64,000 bases of DNA from Flavobacterium sp. 90 (GCF_004339525.1 NZ_SMGE01000001.1:310001-374000); one strand, 5' to 3'; positions 41,608-50,957 are shown, numbered from the stretch's first letter. Numbers and translations: made by a program. Notes: generated by a model not told the origin, from the letters alone.

Positions 41608-44049
41608 ATGAAAGCCAGCAACAAATCCATACTTCAAAAAAGTATATTTCCGCTTCTGTTATTCCTTTCATTAGGTATAACCACAAGACTGTCAGCTCAA
41701 GCTGATCCTCAACAAGTAACGAAAGAAACTTTTAAAGGAAAAATGGCATTGGATATTAGAGACTCTAAAAGTGACTGGACTCCATATCTGCCAAAGGTAG
41801 CTCCAAAAGGCGCTCCAAACATATTATTTATTTTATATGATGATACCGGACTTGCTGCCTGGTCGCCTTACGGAGGAGCTATTAATATGCCAACATTGCA
41901 AAAATTAGCAGATAATGGAGTTATGTATTCACAATGGCATACTACTGCATTGTGTTCTCCAACACGTTCAACTTTGTTAACTGGCCGTAATCATCATTTG
42001 AACGGAATGGCTTGCATTACAGAAGCTGCCGATGGATATCCCGGAGCAAACGGAAGACTGCCAAAACAGGTTACGACTATTGGTCAGGTACTTCAGGATA
42101 ATGGCTGGAGTACATTTTGGATCGGTAAAAACCATAATGTTCCTGAACCGGACATTGCAGCTGGAGGTCCGCGCAAAACATGGCCATTGCAAATGGGATT
42201 TGATCGCTATTACGGCTTTCTTGGAGGAGAAACCAATCAATGGTATCCTGATTTAGTAGAAGATAATCATTTTGTTGAACCGCCAGCAACTCCCGAAGAA
42301 GGTTATCACTTATCTAAAGATTTAGCAGATCATGCTCTTGAATATATTAAAGACCAGCAGGCAACAAATCCTTCAAAACCTTGGTTCATGTGGTACAATC
42401 CGGGAGCAAATCATGCACCGCATCACGCTCCTGAAGAATATATTGCAAAATACAAAGGAAAATTTGATGATGGTTATGAAGCTTATCGTAAATGGGCTTT
42501 ACCACGAATGATTGCAAAAGGAGTTATTCCTCCCGGGACAAAAATTGACAACTTTAATCCGCTGCCTCCAAATGTTGCAAATCCTGGTGATAATGTTTTG
42601 GATTGGAATAAATTAAAACCGGAAGAAAAGAAATTATTTTCAAGATTAGCTGAAGTATATGCTGGTTTCTCTGAATATACAGATGCACAGGTTGGTCGTG
42701 TTATTGATTATTTGGAAAAAACCGGACAATTGGAAAATACCGTAGTAATTTATGCTGCTGATAATGGAGCTTCGGGTGAAGGATCTGAATCAGGTTCTGT
42801 AAATGAGAATAAATTCTTTAACGGTTATCCGGATGAATTAAAAGAAAATCTAAAATATATAGACAAACTAGGAGGACCAGATACTTATGAGCATTATCCT
42901 ACCGGATGGGCTGCTGCGTTTTCTACTCCGTTTAAAATGTTTAAAAGATATAGCCAATATGCCGGAGGAACTTGTGATCCGCTAGTTATTTCATGGCCAA
43001 AAGGAATAAAAGCAAAAGGTGTTGTCAGAGATCAATTTCATCACTCAACAGATATTGTACCTACAATATTAGATATCTGTGGTGTTGAAATGCCAAAAGT
43101 TTACAATGGCGTTGAACAATATCCATTATCAGGAGTATCCATGCGTTATACTTTTGATGCTGCTCCTAATACTAAAACACAAAAACATATTCAGTATTTT
43201 GCAATGGTGGGAAGCCGCGCTTTATGGAAAGATGGCTGGAAAGCTGTAGCGCTGCATGCGCCTATTTCAGGCAAAGGAAACTTTGATAAAGATGGTTGGG
43301 AATTGTACAATACAGATGTTGACAGATCTGAATCAAACAACTTAGCTGCGAAATATCCTGATAAACTAAAAGAATTAATAAAAGACTGGAATGACGAAGC
43401 TGCCAAAAACTTAGTTTTACCGTTGGATGACCGTTCAGCTCTTGAACTTTTAGGAACAGAAAGACCTTCAGCTGAAGCTCCACGTGACTTATACAAATAT
43501 TATCCGGGAACTTCTGCTGTGCCTGAAGGCGTAGCCGTAAATGTAAGAGGTCGCTCTTATAAAATTCTTGCTGATGTTGATGTAAAAGATGCAAATACTT
43601 CAGGAGTAATTTTTGCACATGGTTCCCGTTTTGGAGGACATTCATTATTCTTAAAAGATAAAAAACTCTATTATGTATATAACTTCTTAGGAATTGCACC
43701 GGAGCAAAAATTCATATCAAACGTTGAAATCACCCCAGGAAAACATGTTTTTGGTATGGAATTTACCCGAGAAAAAGCAGGTCCAAATGGCGAATCTTTA
43801 GGAACAATGAAACTTTACATTGACGGCAAAGAAGTTGCATCAGGACCAATGAGAACCCAATCTGGTAAATTTACACTTTCAGGAGACGGACTTTGCGTTG
43901 GATTTGATAGTGGAGATGCCGTTAGTAAAGAATACAAAACTCCTGGTGAATTTAAAGGAGGTGAAATTTATGGAGTTGGTGTTAGTGTTGGAAAAATTGA
44001 ATACCGCGATTTAAACAACGAAGCAAAAAGAGCCCTAAACAGAGATTAA
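41608..44049 (+). CDS. Secreted arylsulfatase (formylglycine-dependent, type I)
   Basis: An 813-residue protein with a signal peptide (cleavage near TTRLSAQA). NILFILYDDTG supplies Asp78 and Asp79 for calcium binding. LCSPTRSTLLTGR holds Cys116-Ser-Pro-Thr-Arg120, the motif converted to formylglycine. Further active-site pieces are WIGKNHN, PGANHAPHHAP and YAADNGASGEG. The C-terminal third (about 610-813) is an extra beta-rich domain seen in large AtsA-like sulfatases. It removes sulfate esters from sugars or aryl compounds in the periplasm. The maturase for the Cys is encoded at 47227. Confidence 0.93.
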   Translation: MKASNKSILQKSIFPLLLFLSLGITTRLSAQADPQQVTKETFKGKMALDIRDSKSDWTPYLPKVAPKGAPNILFILYDDTGLAAWSPYGGAINMPTLQKLADNGVMYSQWHTTALCSPTRSTLLTGRNHHLNGMACITEAADGYPGANGRLPKQVTTIGQVLQDNGWSTFWIGKNHNVPEPDIAAGGPRKTWPLQMGFDRYYGFLGGETNQWYPDLVEDNHFVEPPATPEEGYHLSKDLADHALEYIKDQQATNPSKPWFMWYNPGANHAPHHAPEEYIAKYKGKFDDGYEAYRKWALPRMIAKGVIPPGTKIDNFNPLPPNVANPGDNVLDWNKLKPEEKKLFSRLAEVYAGFSEYTDAQVGRVIDYLEKTGQLENTVVIYAADNGASGEGSESGSVNENKFFNGYPDELKENLKYIDKLGGPDTYEHYPTGWAAAFSTPFKMFKRYSQYAGGTCDPLVISWPKGIKAKGVVRDQFHHSTDIVPTILDICGVEMPKVYNGVEQYPLSGVSMRYTFDAAPNTKTQKHIQYFAMVGSRALWKDGWKAVALHAPISGKGNFDKDGWELYNTDVDRSESNNLAAKYPDKLKELIKDWNDEAAKNLVLPLDDRSALELLGTERPSAEAPRDLYKYYPGTSAVPEGVAVNVRGRSYKILADVDVKDANTSGVIFAHGSRFGGHSLFLKDKKLYYVYNFLGIAPEQKFISNVEITPGKHVFGMEFTREKAGPNGESLGTMKLYIDGKEVASGPMRTQSGKFTLSGDGLCVGFDSGDAVSKEYKTPGEFKGGEIYGVGVSVGKIEYRDLNNEAKRALNRD

Positions 44050-44179
44050 TTTCAAATCAAAAATAAAGTTCAAGAGGTATTTTATGAACATTCTAATGTC
44101 TAATAAATACCTCTTTTTCTTTAAAACCCCCACTTGGATTTTTGCCCCGAAATAAATGTTTCATTAATCGAAAAATCAA

Positions 44180-44770
44180 ATGTCCTGTACAAATAGCTAT
44201 TTAAATAAAAACCTTCTTTTTGCACTCTTATCTTATTCAGCTTTTATTTTTTCAAACAAAATTAATGCTCAGGAAAGTGAAGAGAAAGAAATTTTTAAGC
44301 CACATCATCAAATTGGGATTTCTATTAATCATGCTCATGTTTTTGAAGGTCGCGATGACGAAGGAAATCACGAAGTTTTAAATCTGCCTGCATGGGGAAT
44401 CGATTATACGTATCAATTTCATGAAAAATGGGCAATTGGACTTCATACTGACTTTATTATCGAAAAATTTAAAGTCGAAAAGACTTATGCAAGCGGCGAT
44501 GATAAAGAAACTGTTGAAAGAAGTTATCCTATTGCTCCGGCATTAATGGGAATTTATAAGCCAAATGAATCCTGGAGTTTCCTTTTAGGATTTGGAGGTG
44601 AATTTGCTAAAGAAGAAAATTATTTCCTGACTCGCGCCGGTGTAGAATATGGTTACGAACTTCCTAAAGGCTGGGAAATTTTTGGAACCGTAAGCTATGA
44701 TTTTAAATGGAACGCTTATGACACTTGGGGAATTGGTTTAGGAATTGCACGAAACTTTGGAAGAAAATAA
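44180..44770 (+). CDS. Outer-membrane beta-barrel protein, small
   Basis: A 196-residue protein with a signal peptide (ending near NKINAQ). Alternating strands (HQIGISINHAHVFEG, WGIDYTYQFHEKWAIGLHTDFI, SWSFLLGFGGEF, ETYGYELPKGWEIF-like) and the last strand WGIGLGIARNFGR resemble an 8-strand OmpA/OmpW-like barrel. No enzyme motif is seen. It lies between the sulfatase and the porin, 130 bp after the former. A role in substrate entry or sensing for sulfated compounds is only inferred. Confidence 0.7.
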   Translation: MSCTNSYLNKNLLFALLSYSAFIFSNKINAQESEEKEIFKPHHQIGISINHAHVFEGRDDEGNHEVLNLPAWGIDYTYQFHEKWAIGLHTDFIIEKFKVEKTYASGDDKETVERSYPIAPALMGIYKPNESWSFLLGFGGEFAKEENYFLTRAGVEYGYELPKGWEIFGTVSYDFKWNAYDTWGIGLGIARNFGRK

Positions 44771-44805
44771 GCCGTAAAAGCAACTACAATTTATACAAAC
44801 CAATT

Positions 44806-46038
44806 ATGCTTATGTACATTGCAAACAAAACAATTCGGATCTTAAAAATTCTTATGTGTTCTCTGATCTTACTAACGAGTTCTAAAGGAATTGCGCAACT
44901 GGAGAAAGAAAAGGATACAACTAAACAAATTACTGTTCGATACGGAAGCAAAGGAATTGAATTAAGAACGAAAGACAACAAATTTCTTTTTCAATTGCAG
45001 AGCCGTTTGCAATTTAGATTTTCGACACCAAACGATCAGGATCCTTTGACTTATGATGATTATAGTCAGGATAAGGAAACGACTTTTAAAATCAATCGTG
45101 CCAGATTAAAAGTTGGCGGACATGCGTTTGAACCTTGGTTAAAATATTATTGGGAATACGAACTTAGCCAATCTAATCTACTTGATTTTAGACTTATGAT
45201 TGAAAAATGGGAATGGTTAAGTTTTAAAGTCGGTCAATGGAAAGTCGAATATACGCGTGAACGTTTTATAAGCAGCGGTGAACAGCAAACTGTAGACAGA
45301 TCTCTTATAAATCGGTCTTTTACAGTCGACAGACAAATGGGTGTCGAAGTAAACGGTCATCTAAAAGGAAAAGGAATTGCAGATTTTAATTATTGGGCGG
45401 CAGCTTTAACCGGAACCGGAAGAGGAAATACTTCGAATGATGATAATAATCTAATGTATTTTGGAAGAGTACAATGGAATTTTCTGGGTCGGTTTCTCGA
45501 TTTTGAAGGAAGTGATTTAGAATTTCATAAAAAACCAACTCCTATTATTGCTTTCTCAGCTCTTACAAACCGAAGCCCTTATACCCGATTTTCACAATCT
45601 GGCGGAGGATCATTAGAAGGATATGAAAATGGCGCTCCGGGACAATATCGCGTAAATCAGTGGAATTTGGAAACCGCTTTTATGTATCAGGGTTTTTCCT
45701 GGCAAAGCGAATGGCACACTAAGCAAATCGTCGATAAATTGAATAATGACGATACAACTACATTAAAAGGATATTATGTTCAGGCTGGATATTTCTTTCA
45801 TAATGCTTTTGAGTGGTGGCCACAACATCTGGAAATGGCAGGAAGACATGCCGCATATCGACCAGACAATCACATTAGACAAAACCTTCAAAACGAAACA
45901 ACTATTGCTTTTAACTGGTTTTTTAATGGTCATAAAAACAAACTCACTTCTGAGGTAAGCTATTTTAGTTTTGAAGACAAAACGCTGCCTTTAGAAGCCG
46001 GATGGCGTTTTAGAATACAATGGGACATCTCTTTATAG
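44806..46038 (+). CDS. OprO/OprP-type porin
   Basis: A 410-residue protein from ATG 44806, with a signal peptide ending near SSKGIAQ; the frame start at 44725 lies inside the previous gene. FKINRARLKVGGHAFEPWLKYYWEYEL, FKVGQWKVEYTRERF and VDRSLINRSFTVDRQMGVEV are characteristic of the phosphate-selective porin O/P family. The last residues GWRFRIQWDISL form an aromatic-ended strand. Such porins admit anions through the outer membrane. Its place behind a sulfatase suggests uptake of sulfate esters or released anions, which is inference. Confidence 0.87.
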   Translation: MLMYIANKTIRILKILMCSLILLTSSKGIAQLEKEKDTTKQITVRYGSKGIELRTKDNKFLFQLQSRLQFRFSTPNDQDPLTYDDYSQDKETTFKINRARLKVGGHAFEPWLKYYWEYELSQSNLLDFRLMIEKWEWLSFKVGQWKVEYTRERFISSGEQQTVDRSLINRSFTVDRQMGVEVNGHLKGKGIADFNYWAAALTGTGRGNTSNDDNNLMYFGRVQWNFLGRFLDFEGSDLEFHKKPTPIIAFSALTNRSPYTRFSQSGGGSLEGYENGAPGQYRVNQWNLETAFMYQGFSWQSEWHTKQIVDKLNNDDTTTLKGYYVQAGYFFHNAFEWWPQHLEMAGRHAAYRPDNHIRQNLQNETTIAFNWFFNGHKNKLTSEVSYFSFEDKTLPLEAGWRFRIQWDISL

Positions 46039-46130
46039 CTTTCTCCTTATCTAATAACTCAAAATAGTACACTAAATTCTACCCAGACAATATTTTTTTT
46101 AATAACTTTAATTTATCTAAAACATTGAAA

Positions 46131-47126
46131 ATGAAAAATATAAGCAAAACATTAAAAAAAGCGGCACTAATGTGTTTAGCCGGATCATTTTTCTTTATTT
46201 CTATTGATAGTGTTGCCCAACGTCATGGCGGCGGTGGCGGAGGACACAGAGGCGGTGGCGGAGGTCAGGCAAGACCCGCTGTGAGCAGACCGGCAAATCA
46301 GGCAAGACCTGCAGCAAGCAGACCTTCATCTGGTTCCGGAGTTAAACGACCAGCAAATACTACCAGACCTGGAGCAAATGGTTCCGGAACCAATAAAGTC
46401 AACAGATCATCTGCAAATTCAAAAATTGGAGATAAATCAATCAATGACAGAAATTCAAATACTGTAAACAGAAACAAAACCGGTAATAGAAATACCAATA
46501 TTAGCGGTAATAATGTGAACAGAAATAGAAACAATGTAAACATCAATGTAAACAATAGTGTACATGTTCGCAACAACCGTAACACAGTTGTAAGACCAGG
46601 TGTACGACCTTATGCTCGTCCTCCTTATCGTTATGGAGGTTACAGATACAATTGTTATCACCCTTATTACCCACGTCCTTATCATCCATTTTATTGGGGA
46701 CCAGTTTGGCATCCATGGGGATTTTTTGTAGCAACATTGGCAGTAACAGCAATCGTAGTAAGTGTAGAAAGCACCCAATATCATTATGACCAGGGAGTTT
46801 GGTACACCTCTTCAAGCGGAGGTTATACCGCAGTGCCGGCACCAGTTGGAGGAACTGTAAACAATATCCCAAGCGGAGCCGAAACGGTCAATACCGGAAC
46901 TGTCAATAATTACTATTACGGAGGAACCTATTATGAAAAAGACGGTAGTTCGTACAAAGTTGTACCACCAACCGCTGGAACCCTTGTAGACAACTTACCA
47001 GAAGGCGGTGAAGAAGTTACGATAGGCGACTCTAAATACGTGAAATTTGGAGAAACCTACTACCAACCGGTTAAAGTTGACGGCAAAGACAAATACGAAG
47101 TTGTTGACGTTCAAGAAGATAAATAA
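46131..47126 (+). CDS. DUF6515-like secreted low-complexity protein
   Basis: A 331-residue protein from ATG 46131; a TTG at 46125 would add two residues. A signal peptide (MCLAGSFFFISIDSVAQ) is followed by a Gly/His/Arg-rich tract (RHGGGGGGHRGGGGG), Pro-Ala-Arg repeats, an Asn-rich section and Tyr/Pro/Arg-rich RPYARPPYRYGGYRY. One membrane-like segment (WGFFVATLAVTAIVVSVES) precedes a C-terminal repeat of about 55 residues with GGTYYEKDGSSYKVVPP and GETYYQPVKVDGKDKYEVV, the DUF6515-type domain. It probably coats the cell surface; the function is unknown. A strong terminator follows. Confidence 0.7.
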   Translation: MKNISKTLKKAALMCLAGSFFFISIDSVAQRHGGGGGGHRGGGGGQARPAVSRPANQARPAASRPSSGSGVKRPANTTRPGANGSGTNKVNRSSANSKIGDKSINDRNSNTVNRNKTGNRNTNISGNNVNRNRNNVNINVNNSVHVRNNRNTVVRPGVRPYARPPYRYGGYRYNCYHPYYPRPYHPFYWGPVWHPWGFFVATLAVTAIVVSVESTQYHYDQGVWYTSSSGGYTAVPAPVGGTVNNIPSGAETVNTGTVNNYYYGGTYYEKDGSSYKVVPPTAGTLVDNLPEGGEEVTIGDSKYVKFGETYYQPVKVDGKDKYEVVDVQEDK

Positions 47127-47134
47127 AACTATAG

Positions 47135-47174
47135 TAACCTTATCAAATAAATAGAATTGATAAGGTTATTTTTT
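47135..47174 (+). terminator. Terminator after the DUF6515-like gene
   Basis: Perfect 12-bp stem TAACCTTATCAA / TTGATAAGGTTA with a 10-nt loop and a T run. It lies between this gene and the formylglycine-generating enzyme gene. Confidence 0.88.
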
Positions 47175-47226
47175 CTAATTTTATCGTTATTTATTAGTAA
47201 CCACTAACTGATTAAAAATAACCAGA

Positions 47227-48357
47227 ATGAAAAATAAGACCTACTGGATTTTTGCAATACTTACATTATCAATTATTTCAATTGCATACGGCTATACAAA
47301 ATTTATTGATCCAAAAGATAAATTGACCGCAATGGATTGTGCAGAAACCCCAAACACTTCAGAAGCATCTTTGTTTAAACCAACAATAGAAAACAAAAAC
47401 AAACCAACAGGCAAAGCACCAAAAGATATGGTATGGATTCCTGGTGGCGAATATTCTATGGGAAGCAATGTAGAAGACGAAAGTTTATGCAGCGTAAAAG
47501 GCGTTACCAAAGATGCAGCACCAATACACCGAGTTTATGTAGATGGCTTTTATATGGATCAAACAGAGGTTACAAACGAACAATTTGCAGCTTTCGTAAA
47601 AGCAACAGGTTATGTAACATTGGCAGAAATAAAACCAACTCATGAAGAATATCCTGATGCTCCAGAAGAGAATTTAGTAGCCGGATCGGCTGTATTCACC
47701 CCTACTCCTGCAAAAGTAGATTTGGGCAATTACATGCAATGGTGGAGCTATATTCACGGAGCAGACTGGAGACATCCTGAAGGAGCAGGAAGCTCAATAA
47801 AAGGAAGAGAAAAATATCCTGTAGTTCAGGTTTCTTATGACGATGCTGCTGCTTACGCAAAATGGGCAGGAAAAAGATTACCTACTGAAGCCGAATGGGA
47901 ATTTGCAGCTCGCGGTGGAAAATCAGGACAATTATATGCTTGGGGAAATACTTTAAAACCTAAAGGCAAATTTCAGGCTAATATCTATCAGGGACATTTT
48001 CCTATTGAAAAAGGAGATACTGGCGAAGATGGCTATATTGGCATTGCTCCTACAGCGCAATTCGAACCAAATCCTTATGGATTGTACGATATTGGAGGAA
48101 ACGTTTGGGAATGGACAAACGACTGGTATACCGCCGATTATTATTCTGTAGTAAGCGAAAACGGAGGAGTTACCAAAAACCCACAAGGACCAGAATCATC
48201 ATACGATCCCGGAGAACCTGGATTACCTAAAAAAGTACAACGCGGAGGATCATTTTTATGCACAGATCAATATTGTACAAGATATATGGTTGGAACCAGA
48301 GGAAAAGGAGATTATAAATCACCTGCAAATCATATTGGTTTCAGATGCGTTCAATAA
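47227..48357 (+). CDS. Formylglycine-generating enzyme (sulfatase maturase)
   Basis: A 376-residue protein with an N-terminal signal/anchor segment (WIFAILTLSIISIAYG). The FGE-sulfatase domain shows VWIPGGEYSMGS, VYVDGFYMDQTEVTNEQFAAFV, RLPTEAEWEFAARGG and GNVWEWTNDWY. RGGSFLCTDQYCTRYMVGTR contains Cys345 and Cys350 at the spacing of the catalytic Cys336/Cys341 of human FGE. Most FGE-fold paralogues lack this pair, so this is probably a true copper-dependent oxidase converting the sulfatase Cys to formylglycine. Its extracytoplasmic location would let it act on exported sulfatase. The partner at 41608 supports this. Confidence 0.92.
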   Translation: MKNKTYWIFAILTLSIISIAYGYTKFIDPKDKLTAMDCAETPNTSEASLFKPTIENKNKPTGKAPKDMVWIPGGEYSMGSNVEDESLCSVKGVTKDAAPIHRVYVDGFYMDQTEVTNEQFAAFVKATGYVTLAEIKPTHEEYPDAPEENLVAGSAVFTPTPAKVDLGNYMQWWSYIHGADWRHPEGAGSSIKGREKYPVVQVSYDDAAAYAKWAGKRLPTEAEWEFAARGGKSGQLYAWGNTLKPKGKFQANIYQGHFPIEKGDTGEDGYIGIAPTAQFEPNPYGLYDIGGNVWEWTNDWYTADYYSVVSENGGVTKNPQGPESSYDPGEPGLPKKVQRGGSFLCTDQYCTRYMVGTRGKGDYKSPANHIGFRCVQ

Positions 48358-48364
48358 TTATTTA

Positions 48365-48496
48365 GCCACGAATTGCACGAATTAGCACGAATTAAAATAT
48401 ATTTCAGATAACTTATAAATCCAATTTCATGAATTTAAATTCGTGAAATTGGATTTTCGGTTTTAAGAATTAGCGCTAATTCGTGAAATTAGTGGC
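48365..48496. repeat. Nested palindromic repeat, copy 6
   Basis: The outer arms are GCCACGAATTGCACGAATTA (from 48365) and CGTGAAATTAGTGGC (to 48496). The inner arms around 48418-48455 read AATCCAATTTCATGAATTT and AAATTCGTGAAATTGGATT. The outer arms are only partly complementary, having different module orders. Confidence 0.88.
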
Positions 48497-48559
48497 ATTT
48501 TTTTTAACTCAATTTATAGTTTTCATAATTTACAGCTTTACAACGCCTAACTATTTACT

Positions 48560-48567
48560 TATATTTG
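48560..48567 (+). promoter_or_regulatory. -7 promoter element TATATTTG
   Basis: Exact TAnnTTTG match, 15 nt before the pepT ATG at 48583. The in-frame TTG at 48565 belongs to this element. Confidence 0.6.
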
Positions 48568-48582
48568 CTAAAAAATACACGA

Positions 48583-49860
48583 ATGCAACATATTATAGAT
48601 CGTTTTATCAGTTATGTAACAATTGATACCGAATCAGACCCAAATTCAAAAACTACTCCAAGTACAGAAAAACAATGGAATCTTGCCAATAAATTAGTTG
48701 AAGAACTAAAAACAATTGGTCTTTCTGACGTTACCATTGACGACAAAGCCTATATCATGGCGACTTTACCAAGTAATGTAGATCACGAAGTACCTACAAT
48801 TGGTTTTGTTTCGCATTTTGACACTTCTCCGGATTTTAGCGGAGCAAATGTAAAACCGCAAATAGTAGAGAATTACGACGGAAAAGACATTGTTTTAAAC
48901 GCAGAAAAAAACATCGTTCTATCTCCAAATTACTTCAAAGATTTATTACAATATAAAGGACAAACGATCATCACAACTGACGGAACAACTTTGTTAGGTG
49001 CTGATGATAAAGCAGGAATAACAGAAATTGTTTCGGCAATGGAATATCTGATTCAGCATCCTGAAATTAAACACGGGAAAATCAGAATTGGTTTTACTCC
49101 TGACGAAGAAATTGGTCGTGGAGCACATCATTTCGACGTAGAAAAATTTGGCGCACAATGGGCTTATACCATGGACGGAAGTCAGATTGGTGAATTAGAA
49201 TATGAAAATTTTAATGCTGCCGGAGCAAAAATTACCTTCAAAGGAAAAAGTGTTCATCCTGGTTATGCCAAAGGAAAAATGATCAATTCGATGTTAATTG
49301 CCAATGATTTCATCAACGAACTTCCAAAAGGAGAAACACCTCAGGAAACTAAAGGTTATGAAGGATTTTTTCATGTTCACCATATAAACGGAAGCATTGA
49401 AGAAACAGTTTTAGAATTAATTATTCGTGATCACAACAAGATCAAATTCGAAAAAAGAAAAGATTTGATTGGTAAAATTGCTAAAAAAATCAATAAAAAA
49501 TTCGCCAAACAATTTGGTGAAGATATTGTAATTGCTGAAGTAAAAGATCAGTATTACAATATGAAAGAAAAAGTGCTTCCGGTAAAACATATCGTTGATA
49601 TTGCCGAAAAAGCAATGAGAGAACTGGGTATAAAACCAATCATAAAACCTATTCGTGGCGGAACTGACGGGTCACAATTATCGTTCATGGGATTACCTTG
49701 TCCGAATATCTTTGCAGGTGGTCATAACTTTCACGGAAAATACGAATATGTTCCAGCGGAAAGCATTCAAAAAGCAACTGATGTTATCGTAAAAATTGTC
49801 GAATTGACTGCAATTCCAGGCATTTTTGATGTACCTGAAAAACAAGTAAGAAAAAGATAA
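48583..49860 (+). CDS. pepT: Peptidase T (tripeptide aminopeptidase)
   Basis: A 425-residue M20-family zinc peptidase from ATG 48583. [13 protein letters not shown] contains the first metal His-x-Asp, [16 protein letters not shown] the bridging Asp, [16 protein letters not shown] the catalytic Glu and further ligands, and [16 protein letters not shown] the last Asp. [24 protein letters not shown] and [11 protein letters not shown] finish the set. It releases N-terminal residues from tripeptides in the cytoplasm. Length is typical (about 410). Confidence 0.95.
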   Translation: MQHIIDRFISYVTIDTESDPNSKTTPSTEKQWNLANKLVEELKTIGLSDVTIDDKAYIMATLPSNVDHEVPTIGFVSHFDTSPDFSGANVKPQIVENYDGKDIVLNAEKNIVLSPNYFKDLLQYKGQTIITTDGTTLLGADDKAGITEIVSAMEYLIQHPEIKHGKIRIGFTPDEEIGRGAHHFDVEKFGAQWAYTMDGSQIGELEYENFNAAGAKITFKGKSVHPGYAKGKMINSMLIANDFINELPKGETPQETKGYEGFFHVHHINGSIEETVLELIIRDHNKIKFEKRKDLIGKIAKKINKKFAKQFGEDIVIAEVKDQYYNMKEKVLPVKHIVDIAEKAMRELGIKPIIKPIRGGTDGSQLSFMGLPCPNIFAGGHNFHGKYEYVPAESIQKATDVIVKIVELTAIPGIFDVPEKQVRKR

Positions 49861-49861
49861 A

Positions 49862-50452
49862 TTGGAAGAAACTAATTCTGATAAAAAACACGTTTGGGAC
49901 AAAGTCAATAACTGGGAAGAAGAACTTCTTTTCCTGAAATCAATTATTGACAAAACCGAACTTGTTGAAACCATAAAATGGGGCGGTCCTATTTATGTTT
50001 ACAACAAAAGAAATGTCATCGGAATTGGAGGTTTTAAAAATTATTTTGCGATTTGGTTTCTGAACGGCGTTTTTCTAAAAGACGAAAAAAAGAGACTTAT
50101 CAACGCTCAGGAAGACAAAACAAAATCCATGCGACAATGGCGTTTTACATCAAAAGAAGAAGTAAACGAAAAAGAAGTTTTAGAATACATTCTTGAAGCA
50201 ATTGAAAACGAAAAGCAAGGAAAAGTTATAAAACCTTCTAAAAAAGAAACTATAGTATCTGAGCTTCTTCAAAAAGAAATGAATCAAAATCCAGCTTTAG
50301 CGGAAGCTTTTCAAAAATTCAGTCCTTATAAACAATATGAGTTTCTGGAATATATAGAAACAGCAAAACAAGAAAAAACGAAGTTATCAAGAATTGAGAA
50401 AGTGATTCCGTTGATTTTGAATAATGTGGGATTGAATGATAAATACAGATAG
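49862..50452 (+). CDS. DUF1801/YdeI-like protein
   Basis: A 196-residue soluble protein. IDKTELVETIKWGGPIYVYNKRNVIGIGGFKNYFAIWFLNG is the DUF1801 (YdhG-like) domain. A C-terminal YdeI/OmpD-associated part (LAEAFQKFSPYKQYEFLEYIETAKQEKTKLSRI) follows, the usual Bacteroidota architecture. Only TTG 49862 can serve as start: the frame is closed by a stop at 49847-49849, upstream, and the next Met is residue 90 or so. It begins 1 bp after the pepT stop, indicating cotranscription and possibly reinitiation. Function unknown. Confidence 0.83.
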   Translation: MEETNSDKKHVWDKVNNWEEELLFLKSIIDKTELVETIKWGGPIYVYNKRNVIGIGGFKNYFAIWFLNGVFLKDEKKRLINAQEDKTKSMRQWRFTSKEEVNEKEVLEYILEAIENEKQGKVIKPSKKETIVSELLQKEMNQNPALAEAFQKFSPYKQYEFLEYIETAKQEKTKLSRIEKVIPLILNNVGLNDKYR

Positions 50453-50501
50453 ATTTAGGAAATTCCAATTTTTTTTAAATTCCAAAATCCAATTGATAGA
50501 G

Positions 50502-50535
50502 ACCTTTGTCAAAGTTTAAAAACTTTGACAAAGGT
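50502..50535. repeat. ACCTTTGTCAAAGTTT palindrome, copy 2
   Basis: Same as 35168-35200 with one extra A in the loop. Confidence 0.9.
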
Positions 50536-50612
50536 CTTCTCGTTTTTTGTCCCTTCTATTAAGGAAAACAAACAAAACATATAACGATCTAATTGGAACC
50601 GAATCTCTTTGC

Positions 50613-50639
50613 GTAGACGCACTGCTGTGCGTCTCTACA
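50613..50639. repeat. GACGCACTGCTGTGCGTC palindrome, copy 3
   Basis: GTAGACGCACTGCTGTGCGT then CTCTACA. It faces the inverted copy at 50712-50737. Confidence 0.88.
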
Positions 50640-50711
50640 ATTAACAATGCGGATAATAGGAACGAACCTTCAAATTTACAATCTACAAAATACAAATCTA
50701 TAAAGATTGAC

Positions 50712-50737
50712 AGTAGAGACGCACAGCAGTGCGTCTA
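50712..50737. repeat. GACGCACAGCAGTGCGTC palindrome, copy 4
   Basis: GTAGAGACGCACAGCAGTGC then GTCTAA. With copy 3 it makes a larger inverted repeat of about 125 bp. Confidence 0.88.
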
Positions 50738-50820
50738 ACTAAAGATTGAAGAGTTACTATATGGAGTTTCTTACGGAGATCCTTCGTTCCCCGGAATGAC
50801 ATACTTTGTGCGCTATTATT

Positions 50821-50932
50821 TTTTTGTCATTTCGACGGAGGAGAAATCACACTAGTTGATCGACAAAGATTGGCGACAATCTTTGCAGAGTTTCTTGTAT
50901 GATTTCTCCTCCTTCGAAATGACAAGATTGTG
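50821..50932. repeat. TTGTCATTTCGAC hairpin repeat, copy 3
   Basis: The arms are GACGGAGGAGAAATCACAC and GTATGATTTCTCCTCCTTC, a third stem variant of the family. The central CGACAAAGATTGGCGACAAT is shared. Confidence 0.9.
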
Positions 50933-50957
50933 TACAATTGTAGTCTTTAAAACAAAA

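Noticed and set aside
43262..43699. 145-codon minus-strand frame within the sulfatase
   Set aside because: It lies wholly inside the sulfatase coding region and has no family resemblance.
46298..46872. Several minus-strand frames opposite the DUF6515-like gene
   Set aside because: They are by-products of the biased GGN/AAN codon content of the real gene.
47135..47174. Riboswitch upstream of the formylglycine-generating enzyme gene
   Set aside because: The structure is a plain strong hairpin with a T run right after the preceding stop, which is explained as a terminator.
50547..50738. 63-codon frame in the gap before yajC
   Set aside because: It is composed of GACGCAC palindromes and low-complexity sequence.
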